A stretch of DNA of 64,000 nucleotides from DASRZM01 sp035686365. GTDB taxonomy: Bacteria > Pseudomonadota > Gammaproteobacteria > Xanthomonadales > Xanthomonadaceae. Each line of letters opens with the position of its first letter. Position 1 is the stretch's first letter. The notes beneath the pieces were generated by a model that searched no databases, had not been told where the DNA came from, and saw only the letters and a list, made by a program, of their open reading frames with translations. Positions 8,174 through 16,130 of this stretch are shown in pieces. Location: NCBI GenBank assembly GCA_035686365.1, contig DASRZM010000109.1:1-64000 (forward strand). The letters are read 5' to 3'. The position numbers were made by a program, and so were the translations under genes.

Positions 8174-9351
8174 GCGCACCGCACGACCCTGCCGGCGCGG
8201 TCGCGCCGGCGCCGGACCCGGACCCGGACCCGGACAGCGAAGCACTTGCCAGGCTGCTGCGCAGCGGCGCCGGCGCCGCCGCGCTGCGCGCACTGCTCGA
8301 GACCCATGGCTCCGCGAGCGCCGCACTGGATGCCGGCCCGCGAGGCTGGCACGGGCTCCAGGAGCCCGCCCGGCGCGCGTTGCGCACGCCCGACCCGGAT
8401 CTGCTCGAGCGCGACCGCGCTTGGCTTGCGCGCCCCGGCCACCGGCTGCTGGGCTGGCACGATCCCGACTATCCGGCCCTGCTGCGGCGCCTGCCGGCCC
8501 CGCCGGCGGCGCTGTGGCTGGTCGGCCCCGCCGAAGTGCTGTGGACACCGCAGATCGCGATCGTCGGAAGCCGCAACCCCACGGCCGGAGGCAGCGACGC
8601 CGCCAGCGACTTCGCCGCCACGCTGGCACGAGCCGGCTTCACCGTCACCAGCGGCCTGGCCGAGGGCGTGGACGCGGCCGCACACGCAGCCGCTCTGGAG
8701 TCGGGCGGCGCGACGGTCGCGGTGATCGGCACCGGGCCCGACCGCATCTATCCTGCCCGCAACCGCGCCCTGGCCAAGGCGATCATCGCCGGACCCGGCG
8801 CGATCGTCGGCGAACTGGCGCCCGGGATGCCGCCCAGCCGCAGCAGCTTTCCATCGCGCAACCGCATCATCGCCGGGCTGTCGCTGGGCACCTTCGTGGT
8901 CGAGGCCAGCCTGACCAGCGGTGCGCTGATCACCGCCCGCCACGCCACCGAGGCCGGGCGCGAGGTGTTCGCCCTGCCCGGGTCCATCCACAACCCGCTG
9001 GCCAGGGGCTGCCACCGCCTGATCCGCGAGGGCGCCGCCCTGGTCGAGAGCGCCGGGGAGATCGTGCAGGCGCTGGCGCCGGTGGCCGCCGAGCTCGCCG
9101 CGGCGCTGCGCTCGCGGTTGCGGGCGGGCGCTTCCGACGACGCCGAACCGGCAGCCGGAGCGTCACCGCCGCCGGGTGATCCGGACTACCGGCGGCTGTG
9201 GGATGCCCTCGGCCACGACCCGGTCGGCATCGACGTTCTGGCGGCGCGCACCGGGTTGACGGTCGCTGCCCTATCCTCCATGCTGCTGCTCATGGAGCTT
9301 GACGGCCGCGTCATCGCCCATCACGGTCGCTACGCGCGACACGACTCCTGA
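8170..9351 (+). CDS. dprA: DNA processing protein DprA (non-standard start)
   Basis: DprA/Smf loads RecA onto incoming single-stranded DNA during transformation. The Rossmann core is clear: IAIVGSRNPTAGG, TSGLAEGVDAAAH, GTGPDRIYPARN, SFPSRNRIIAGLS and EASLTSGALITARHA. A C-terminal winged-helix follows (DPVGIDVLAARTG to HHGR). The SAM-like N-terminal domain (DSEALARLLRSG to ALLETHGSA) requires translation from far upstream of the first standard start, a TTG at 8380. The upstream frame is open but contains no ATG, GTG or TTG. CTG at 8170, overlapping the lysM stop as CTGA, gives 393 residues, a normal length. The start is inferred; the gene identity is not in doubt. Confidence 0.9.
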   Translation: MSAPHDPAGAVAPAPDPDPDPDSEALARLLRSGAGAAALRALLETHGSASAALDAGPRGWHGLQEPARRALRTPDPDLLERDRAWLARPGHRLLGWHDPDYPALLRRLPAPPAALWLVGPAEVLWTPQIAIVGSRNPTAGGSDAASDFAATLARAGFTVTSGLAEGVDAAAHAAALESGGATVAVIGTGPDRIYPARNRALAKAIIAGPGAIVGELAPGMPPSRSSFPSRNRIIAGLSLGTFVVEASLTSGALITARHATEAGREVFALPGSIHNPLARGCHRLIREGAALVESAGEIVQALAPVAAELAAALRSRLRAGASDDAEPAAGASPPPGDPDYRRLWDALGHDPVGIDVLAARTGLTVAALSSMLLLMELDGRVIAHHGRYARHDS

Positions 9352-9399
9352 AATCCCCGACCCGCGGCCCCTCCCGGGTTCCGCGCCGTGAGAGGATGG

Positions 9400-9876
9400 A
9401 TGAAAGAAACCATTCTGGATGTACTGCTCTACCTGTTCGAAAACTACTTCTACGACGACCCCGACACCGTCCGCGACCGCGAGTCACTGCAGGCCAGCCT
9501 GATCCAGGCCGGCTTCTCCCCCGCCGAAATCAGCAAGGCCTTCGACTGGCTCGAAGACCTGGCAGCGCAACGTCCCGTCGCCGGGCTGACCGGCTCGGCC
9601 AGTGGTCCGCTGCGCGTGTACTCGGAGCCCGAGCAGGTCAAGCTCGATACCGACGGTCGCGGATTCCTGCTGTTCCTGGAAGGCAACGGGATCCTGGACG
9701 TGGAACGGCGCGAACTGGTGATCGACCGGGCGATGGCGCTGGACCAGGAAGAGGTCGACGTCGACGACCTGAAGTGGGTCGTGCTGATGGTGCTGTTCAA
9801 CCAGCCCGGCGCCGAGGAGGCCTACGCCTGGATGGAGAGCCAGATTTTCGACGACGACGGCGAGGCCGTGCACTGA
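9400..9876 (+). CDS. smg: Smg protein (DUF494)
   Basis: A 158-residue homologue of E. coli Smg (157 residues), beginning MKETILDVLLYLFENYF, the family signature. It is acidic and helical, with a conserved C-terminal block (DDLKWVVLMVLFNQPGAEEAY). Function is unsettled; the gene is almost always beside dprA or topA, as here. An in-frame ATG at 9388 would add four residues not seen in the family, so 9400 is chosen. There are 48 bp between the dprA stop and this start. Confidence 0.92.
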   Translation: MKETILDVLLYLFENYFYDDPDTVRDRESLQASLIQAGFSPAEISKAFDWLEDLAAQRPVAGLTGSASGPLRVYSEPEQVKLDTDGRGFLLFLEGNGILDVERRELVIDRAMALDQEEVDVDDLKWVVLMVLFNQPGAEEAYAWMESQIFDDDGEAVH

Positions 9877-9981
9877 TTCGCGGCCGTTCTCGCCGGCCCG
9901 GAACCGCGCCGAGCAACCCGGCCCGGCTTGACAGCCCGCAGAGCCCTGTGCTTTGACTGGAATAAAGGACGCCCGCGACGG

Positions 9982-10009
9982 GACGCCCGCCGCGGGCGTC
10001 GCTGTCTTT
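9982..10009 (+). terminator. Possible terminator between smg and topA
   Basis: GACGCCCGC (9982-9990) and GCGGGCGTC (9992-10000) form a very GC-rich palindrome followed by GCTGTCTTT. The T-run is short, so efficiency is uncertain. It may separate topA from the lysM-dprA-smg transcript. Confidence 0.4.
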
Positions 10010-10048
10010 CCCCGCCGCGGCGCCCACCCCTCCACCATTGCGGACACC

Positions 10049-12604
10049 ATGGCCAAGAACCTGCTCATCGTCGAATCGCCAGCCAAGGCCAAGACGATCA
10101 ACAAGTACCTGGGCAAGGACTTCCAGGTCCTGGCCTCGTACGGCCACGTGCGCGACCTGGTGCCCAAGGAGGGCGCGGTCGATCCGGACGACGGCTTCGC
10201 GATGCGCTACGAGCTGATCGAGAAGAACGAGCGCCACGTCGAGGCGATCGTCCGCGCGGCACGATCGGCGCAGGCGCTGTACCTGGCCACCGATCCGGAC
10301 CGCGAAGGCGAGGCGATCGCCTGGCACGTCGCCGAGATCCTGAACGAGCGCGGCCTGCTGAAGGACCGCACGCTGCAGCGGGTGGTCTTTACCGAGATCA
10401 CGCCGCGGGCGATCGGCGAGGCGATGGCGCACCCGCGCCCGGTCTCGGCCGATCTGGTCAACGCCCAGCAGGCGCGGCGCGCGCTCGACTACCTGGTCGG
10501 CTTCAATCTTTCCCCGGTCCTGTGGCGCAAGGTCCAGCGCGGGCTCTCGGCCGGGCGCGTGCAGTCGCCGGCGCTGCGCATGATCGCCGAGCGCGAGGAG
10601 GAGATCGAGGCCTTCGTGGCGCGCGAGTACTGGAGCATGGAGGCCGAGTGCGCGCACCCGGACCAGCCCTTCAGTGCGCGCCTGCTGCGGCTGGACGGCG
10701 AAAAGGTCGGGCAGTTCACGCTGACCAGCGAAGCCGAGGCCACCGCGGCCCGCGGCAGACTTCTGGATGCGGCTGGCGGACAGCTGCTCGTCGGTGAAGT
10801 GGTCAGCCGCGAGCGCAAGCGCCGCCCGGCGGCGCCGTTCATCACCTCGACCCTGCAGCAGGAGGCGGCGCGCAAGCTCGGCTTCTCCACCTCGCGCACG
10901 ATGCGTGTGGCGCAGAAGCTCTACGAAGGCGTCACGCTCGGCGAGGAGGGCACGGTCGGCCTGATCAGCTACATGCGCACCGACTCCACGCACCTCTCGC
11001 AGGAGGCCGTCGCCGAACTGCGGCAGCTGATCCGCAGCGAGTACGGCGAGCGGGCGCTGCCGCCGGCGGCCAACATCTACCGGACCAAGTCCAAGAACGC
11101 CCAGGAAGCGCACGAGGCGATCCGACCGACCTCGGCGCTGCATCGCCCCGATCGGGTTGCACGGTACCTGGACGAGGATGCACGCCGCCTCTACGAGCTG
11201 ATCTGGAAGCGCGCGGTGGCCTGCCAGATGGTGCCGGCCACGCTCAACACGGTATCGATCGACCTGGCCTGCGGCGAGCGCCATGCCTTCCGGGCCAGCG
11301 GCACGACCATCGTCGATGCGGGCTTCCTGGCCGTGTACGAGGAAGGCGTGGACCAGAAGTCGGCCGATGCCGACGACGAGGGCCGCAAGCTGCCGGCGAT
11401 GAAGGCCGGCGACCGCATACCGCTGGCGGCGATCCAAGCCGGCCAGCATTTCACCGAGCCGCCGCCGCGCTTCTCCGAAGCCAGCCTGGTCAAGGCGCTG
11501 GAGGAATACGGCATCGGCCGGCCATCGACCTACGCCAGCATCATCCAGGTGCTGCTGGCGCGCGATTACGTGTACCTGGACAGCCGCCGTTTCCGACCCA
11601 CCGATGTCGGCAGGGCAGTGGCGAAGTTCCTGGCCGGTCACTTCGCCCAGTACGTGGACTACGATTTCACCGCGCGGCTGGAGGACGACCTGGATGCGGT
11701 GAGCCGCGGCGAAGAGGAGTGGCAGCCGCTGCTGGACCGGTTCTGGAAGCCTTTTCGCGACCTGGTCGCGGAGAAGATCGAGACGGTCGACAAGTCCGAG
11801 GCCACCGGCGCGCGCGAACTGGGCACCGACCCCAAGAGCGGCAAGCCGATCTCGGTTCGGCTGGGCCGCTACGGACCCTACGCGCAGATCGGCACCAAGG
11901 ACGACGAAGACAAGCCGCAGTTCGCCTCACTGCGGCCGGGCCAGAGCATCCACACCATCTCGCTGGAGCAGGCGCTGAAGCTGTTCGAGCTGCCGCGCAC
12001 GCTCGGCGAGCACGAGGGCGAGGAGGCCGTCGTCGCGATCGGTCGCTTCGGTCCGTTTGTCCGTGTCGGCAAGACCTTCGCCTCGCTGAACAAGGACGAC
12101 GATCCCTATACGATCGGGCTCGAGCGCGCGCTGGAACTGGTCGCCGAGAAGCGCGAGGCGATCGCCAACCGCGTCATCAGGGACTTCCCGGGCAGCGGGA
12201 TCCAGGTGTTGCGCGGCCGCTTCGGACCCTATGTCACCGACGGCGACCGCAACGGTCGCATCCCCAAGGATCGCGAACCCGAATCGCTGACGCTGGCCGA
12301 GTGCCAGGCGCTGCTGGCACAGGCGCCGCCGCGCGGGCGCGGGCGCAAGGGCGCGGGCGCTCGCAAGACCGCCGCGGCGCCTGCAGGCAAGGCGGCCCGG
12401 AAGCCGGCGAGGAAGACCGCAAAGAAGGTCGCGAAGAAGGTCGCAAGGAAGGTCGCGAAGCGCACTGTGACGCGTACGTCCGGAAAGGCGACCCCGAAGG
12501 CGGCGAAGACACCGGCCAGGAAGGTGCCCGCGCGGGCAGCGAAGAAACCGGCCGCAAAGAAGTCCGCCGCCGGCCGCCGCCGGCGCACGGACACGACCGG
12601 CTGA
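10049..12604 (+). CDS. topA: DNA topoisomerase I with lysine-rich tail
   Basis: An 851-residue type IA topoisomerase that relaxes negative supercoils. The Toprim domain is N-terminal (LLIVESPAKAKTI, then ATDPDREGEAIAWH). The active-site Tyr is residue 308 in GLISYMRTDSTHLS. The C-terminal part has three repeats marked RYGPY, RFGPF and RFGPY. Instead of the tetracysteine zinc fingers of E. coli TopA it ends in about 85 residues of Lys/Ala/Arg repeats (KKVAKKVARKVAKR and similar), a histone-like DNA-binding tail. The frame is open to 9953, but 10049 begins the conserved MAKNLLIVES. Confidence 0.96.
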   Translation: MAKNLLIVESPAKAKTINKYLGKDFQVLASYGHVRDLVPKEGAVDPDDGFAMRYELIEKNERHVEAIVRAARSAQALYLATDPDREGEAIAWHVAEILNERGLLKDRTLQRVVFTEITPRAIGEAMAHPRPVSADLVNAQQARRALDYLVGFNLSPVLWRKVQRGLSAGRVQSPALRMIAEREEEIEAFVAREYWSMEAECAHPDQPFSARLLRLDGEKVGQFTLTSEAEATAARGRLLDAAGGQLLVGEVVSRERKRRPAAPFITSTLQQEAARKLGFSTSRTMRVAQKLYEGVTLGEEGTVGLISYMRTDSTHLSQEAVAELRQLIRSEYGERALPPAANIYRTKSKNAQEAHEAIRPTSALHRPDRVARYLDEDARRLYELIWKRAVACQMVPATLNTVSIDLACGERHAFRASGTTIVDAGFLAVYEEGVDQKSADADDEGRKLPAMKAGDRIPLAAIQAGQHFTEPPPRFSEASLVKALEEYGIGRPSTYASIIQVLLARDYVYLDSRRFRPTDVGRAVAKFLAGHFAQYVDYDFTARLEDDLDAVSRGEEEWQPLLDRFWKPFRDLVAEKIETVDKSEATGARELGTDPKSGKPISVRLGRYGPYAQIGTKDDEDKPQFASLRPGQSIHTISLEQALKLFELPRTLGEHEGEEAVVAIGRFGPFVRVGKTFASLNKDDDPYTIGLERALELVAEKREAIANRVIRDFPGSGIQVLRGRFGPYVTDGDRNGRIPKDREPESLTLAECQALLAQAPPRGRGRKGAGARKTAAAPAGKAARKPARKTAKKVAKKVARKVAKRTVTRTSGKATPKAAKTPARKVPARAAKKPAAKKSAAGRRRRTDTTG

Positions 12605-12629
12605 CGCCTGCCGGCGCTATGCTGGCGCC

Positions 12630-13193
12630 ATGGTGATCGAGCTGGACATCGCGCAGGGCGCCGCGGCGCTGCGCCGCGGCGGTGTCATCGCCTACCCGAC
12701 CGAATCCGTCTGGGGACTGGGCTGCGATCCATTCGACGCCGAGGCCGTGCAGCGGCTGTTGCAGGTCAAGCAGCGGCCTGCCGACAAGGGCCTGATCCTG
12801 CTTGCGGCCTCCTACGAGCAACTGGCACCGTTGCTCGACACCGATGCGCTGCCGCGCGAGCGATGGTTGGCGGTCCTGCAGACCTGGCCCGGGCCTCATA
12901 CCTGGATCATGCCGTGCCTGCCGCAGATGCCGGCCTGGCTGCGCGGCGCCCACGAGGGACTGGCCGTGCGCGTGAGTGCGCACCCGGTCGCCGCCGCTCT
13001 GGCCGGGCAGTTCGGTGGCCCGATCGTCTCCACCAGCGCCAATCGCGCGGGCGCCGCGCCACCGCGCACGCGCCAGGCTCTGGACGCGACGCTGATCGGG
13101 GAACTGGACGGCGTCGTCGACGGCGAGACCGGTGGCCTGGACGCCCCCAGCCGCATCCGCGACGCCCTCACCGGCGACCTGCTTCGCGGCTGA
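12630..13193 (+). CDS. tsaC: Threonylcarbamoyl-AMP synthase TsaC
   Basis: A 187-residue YrdC-fold enzyme that makes threonylcarbamoyl-AMP from threonine, bicarbonate and ATP for the t6A37 modification of ANN-reading tRNAs. Motifs are GGVIAYPTESVWGLGCDP at the N-terminus, KQRPADKGLIL and PIVSTSANRAGA. The length is that of the short, single-domain TsaC type. Directly upstream a -10-like TATGCT (12618-12623) lies 6 nt before ATG with no Shine-Dalgarno, which suggests a leaderless transcript of its own. Confidence 0.94.
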   Translation: MVIELDIAQGAAALRRGGVIAYPTESVWGLGCDPFDAEAVQRLLQVKQRPADKGLILLAASYEQLAPLLDTDALPRERWLAVLQTWPGPHTWIMPCLPQMPAWLRGAHEGLAVRVSAHPVAAALAGQFGGPIVSTSANRAGAAPPRTRQALDATLIGELDGVVDGETGGLDAPSRIRDALTGDLLRG

Positions 13194-13242
13194 AGCGCGT
13201 GCGGGGCAATTTGCTCCCGCGCTGGCCGCGGTTGCGGTCGGT

Positions 13243-13274
13243 TTGACATGCGCGTTGTACGACGTATATCGTAC
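13243..13274 (+). promoter_or_regulatory. Promoter with overlapping palindromic operator
   Basis: TTGACA at 13243-13248, a 16-bp spacer and TATATC at 13265-13270, a strong match in this GC-rich context. A perfect dyad, GTACGA (13257-13262) and TCGTAC (13269-13274) around CGTATA, covers the spacer and -10. A dimeric repressor bound there would block the promoter. The start codon of the secreted protein is 32 bp downstream, with AAAAGGGAGG as ribosome binding site. Confidence 0.65.
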
Positions 13275-13305
13275 GTAACGATGGCATAGCAAAAGGGAGG
13301 CTCCC

Positions 13306-13809
13306 ATGCGCACCGTCCTGTCTCGTGTCCCGGCCGCCGCGCTGCTGGCGCTGGCCTTCTCGCTTCCGGCCGCCGCAGCCGAAACCCCCGAACCGCTGCT
13401 GATCGAGGACGTGCCGCAGTTCCTCGCCGTAGAGCGCGAGCGCGCACTCAAATTCGAGCGCAGCGATGCCTACCAGGACCTGCCGCGCGATGCGGTCCGC
13501 CGCCTGGAGCAGGCGCAGCGGACCCTGTTCGAGCGCCTGGAAGGGCACGCCCACGCCAGCGAACTCGACCACGACGAGCGCATTGCCGTCTTCAACGCGC
13601 AGGAAACGATCAACGCCATCTACGCACAGGCCGAGGACCAGAAGCTGATCTGCGAGCGTCGTCGGGTGGTGGGTTCCAACATCCCGCAGACGGTCTGCAT
13701 CACCAAGGCCGAACGCGACCACCACCGGCAGAAGATCAAGAACCCGCTGCCGCGCGCCTGTGCGCAGATGACCGGTCCGGGCGCGGTTCCCTGCATGGAC
13801 AAGAACTGA
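13306..13809 (+). CDS. Secreted hypothetical protein
   Basis: A 167-residue protein with a clear Sec signal peptide (core AALLALAFSLPAAAA, cut near AAA-E). The mature part is charged and largely helical. It has three cysteines in its C-terminal third (LICERRR, TVCITK, RACAQ) plus PCMDKN at the end, which could form two disulfides. I do not recognise the family. It has its own strong promoter with a palindrome over it and a good Shine-Dalgarno (GGGAGG), so it is probably a regulated single-gene unit. Confidence 0.75.
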   Translation: MRTVLSRVPAAALLALAFSLPAAAAETPEPLLIEDVPQFLAVERERALKFERSDAYQDLPRDAVRRLEQAQRTLFERLEGHAHASELDHDERIAVFNAQETINAIYAQAEDQKLICERRRVVGSNIPQTVCITKAERDHHRQKIKNPLPRACAQMTGPGAVPCMDKN

Positions 13810-13899
13810 AGCCGCGGGCGCCGACCGCCGGGCTCGCCCCGGCCCGGCCCGGGGCTCTGCTAGCATCGAGGGCAACCCCGAGTGCTGTGGAGTCCGGCC

Positions 13900-15624
13900 A
13901 TGCGCAGAGCCCTGCCCGTCATCGGCGTCGTCGTCCTGGTCGGCGTCGCCGCGCTATTCACCTGGCGCAGCATCGACCGGCCTGCGGGAGGCGGCGATGC
14001 CGATGGCCCGATGGCGTTCGCGCCGGCCGACACGCCCTATGTGATCGGCATGCTCGAGCCGTTCCCGCAGGCCGTGATCGATGATTGGATGCAGCGCGCG
14101 GACTCGCTCGGTCCGCTGTATGCGCGGCAGCTGGACGATGCCGACCGGGCACTGGCACGCCAAGGCGGTGACCAGGCCCCTGGCGCCCGGGTGCTGGCCG
14201 CCGTGCGCGCGGAGTTCGCCGGCAAGACGCCGCAGCAGGCGCTGGCGGTGCTGGGCATGGACGGCCGCGGGCGCATGGCGCTTTACGGCGTTGGCCTGGT
14301 CCCGGTACTGCGCATGGAGCTGGCCGATCCGGACGCGTTCACCGGCTTCGTGACCCGGATGGAGGAGCAGGCCGGTCAGCCGCTGCCGCGCGCCAGCGTC
14401 GAGGGCCGGGACTACTGGCGCTTCGCGATCGAGGAAGCGCGCGTGGATGCGTTGCTGGCCGTGCTCGACGGCCACCTGGTCGCCACGGTGGCGCCCGCCG
14501 GCGCCGACGCAGCGGTGCTGCGCACGCTGCTCGGCCTGAAGCGGCCTGCGGTATCGGCCGACGCCGACCTGGCACGCGTCAACGGGGAGCTGGGCTTCAC
14601 CGACCACTTCTCCGGCTACCTGGACACCGGCCGCCTGCTTGCCGCGCTCACGCGCGAGCCCACGCCGGTGGAGGCGGCGTTCCTGACCGCGCTCCAGATC
14701 GACCGGCCGAGCCTGGAACCGGCCTGCCGCGACGAGTACGCGGCGCTGGCGGTGAGCTGGCCGCGCGTGGCTTTCGGCTACACCGAAGTCGCCACCGACC
14801 GCCTGGTCGCCGACACCGTGATCCAGACCAGCAAGGCGATCGCGCAGGATCTGATGAAGCTGCGCGCGCCGATGCCGGGCATGGCGCTGGTCGACGCCGA
14901 CACGCCGATGAACCTGGGCCTGAGCCTGAAGCTGTCGGAGTTGCCCGCCCTGGTCGACCGCCACGCCGCCGCCATCGAGGCCACACCGTTCCAGTGTCCG
15001 GAACTGGCGTGGATCAACGCCGGTGCCACCGGGGCGCGGACCCAGGTCAACAACCCGGCGCTGTTTGCCGCGGCCCCGGTATTCCACGGCTTCCACCTGG
15101 TGCTCGACCACCTGGCATTCTCCGACACCGGTGAGCCCAGCGAGGCAGCCGGCACACTGGTGATCGGCTCGGACAACCCGCAGTCCCTGTTGGCCATGGC
15201 CCGGAGCTTCGTGCCGACGCTGGCCAATGTGCAGATCGCGCCCGACGGCAAGGTCCATGCGCTGCCGCTGGAAGGGCTGCCCAATGCCGAACTCGCCGGG
15301 CCTGCGCATGTGGCGATGGGCGAGCACCTGATCGGCATCGCCTTCGGGCAGGGCCAGCAGGCGCGACTGCCCGATGCGCTGACCATCGACGCGCAGCAGC
15401 AGCCACTGCTGGTGTTCGGCTACGGCGGCGCGGTCTACGAGCAACTGGCGACCCTGTCCTCGCGCATGGCCGCGGACACCGGCGATGCCGCCACCCGCGA
15501 ACAGGCCGAGCGCACCGCCGCGATCATGCGCGAGATCGCCAGCCGCTGGCTGCGGCGCGTCGAGCAGCGCGTGGAGTTCACCGAGCGCGGCATCGAGATC
15601 CGGCAGACCATCGAGCTGCCCTGA
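13900..15624 (+). CDS. Membrane-anchored hypothetical protein
   Basis: A 574-residue protein with one N-terminal helix (LPVIGVVVLVGVAALFTW), which makes it an inner-membrane-anchored periplasmic protein or one with an uncleaved signal. The rest is a long soluble domain (PADTPYVIGMLEPFPQ, LAVLGMDGRGRMALYGVG, WRFAIEEARVDALLAVLDGHLVATVAP) resembling DUF3352-type domains in style, but I cannot assign it firmly. ATG 13900 is chosen because it places the basic MRR directly before the helix. The stop is 14 bp before the DUF2007 gene, so the two are probably co-transcribed. Confidence 0.75.
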   Translation: MRRALPVIGVVVLVGVAALFTWRSIDRPAGGGDADGPMAFAPADTPYVIGMLEPFPQAVIDDWMQRADSLGPLYARQLDDADRALARQGGDQAPGARVLAAVRAEFAGKTPQQALAVLGMDGRGRMALYGVGLVPVLRMELADPDAFTGFVTRMEEQAGQPLPRASVEGRDYWRFAIEEARVDALLAVLDGHLVATVAPAGADAAVLRTLLGLKRPAVSADADLARVNGELGFTDHFSGYLDTGRLLAALTREPTPVEAAFLTALQIDRPSLEPACRDEYAALAVSWPRVAFGYTEVATDRLVADTVIQTSKAIAQDLMKLRAPMPGMALVDADTPMNLGLSLKLSELPALVDRHAAAIEATPFQCPELAWINAGATGARTQVNNPALFAAAPVFHGFHLVLDHLAFSDTGEPSEAAGTLVIGSDNPQSLLAMARSFVPTLANVQIAPDGKVHALPLEGLPNAELAGPAHVAMGEHLIGIAFGQGQQARLPDALTIDAQQQPLLVFGYGGAVYEQLATLSSRMAADTGDAATREQAERTAAIMREIASRWLRRVEQRVEFTERGIEIRQTIELP

Positions 15625-15638
15625 GCGGGGAGCCGCCG

Positions 15639-16061
15639 GTGGACACGGACCGCGTGCTGGTCGCCAGCTTTGTCGATGCCGTGCAGGCGCACATCGCCTG
15701 CGGCCGGCTGCGCGCCGAGCAGATCGACGCCAGCGTCTCGGACGAGCATTTCGTCACCGCCAACTGGCAGCTGTCCACCGCGCTGGGCGGGGTCAAGCTG
15801 TGGGTGCCCGCTGCGCAGGCCGGACAGGCGCGCGAGGTGCTCCAGGCCCTGGAGCGCGGCGCCTACGCGATCGACACCGACTGGGGGCAATGTCCCTATT
15901 GCGGCTCGGTCCGGGTCGCGCCGGCCGCGCGCGAGGATCGCCGCCTGGGCTTCGCCTCGGTGCTGCTGCTGGACCTGCCGCTGCCCTACCGCCGGCACCT
16001 GCGTTGCCAGGACTGCGGCGAACGCTGGCCGCAGGGACGCGGCGATGCGCGGCGCGTGTAG
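15639..16061 (+). CDS. DUF2007-type protein with zinc ribbon
   Basis: A 140-residue protein with a GTG start preceded by GGGGAG. The N-terminal about 70 residues have the alpha/beta pattern of DUF2007 (VLVASFVDAVQAHIACGRL then VKLWVPAAQAGQAREVL), a small domain annotated as a putative signalling module. The C-terminus carries two CxxC pairs, CPYC and CQDC, which should bind one zinc. It probably forms a unit with the upstream membrane-anchored protein. Its role is unknown. Confidence 0.72.
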   Translation: MDTDRVLVASFVDAVQAHIACGRLRAEQIDASVSDEHFVTANWQLSTALGGVKLWVPAAQAGQAREVLQALERGAYAIDTDWGQCPYCGSVRVAPAAREDRRLGFASVLLLDLPLPYRRHLRCQDCGERWPQGRGDARRV

Positions 16062-16130
16062 TGTCGTGTCCGGACAGGTGCCGACCTGGACTGGATCAGA
16101 CCTTCCCTGGGGCGCGACAGCGCGCCGCGC

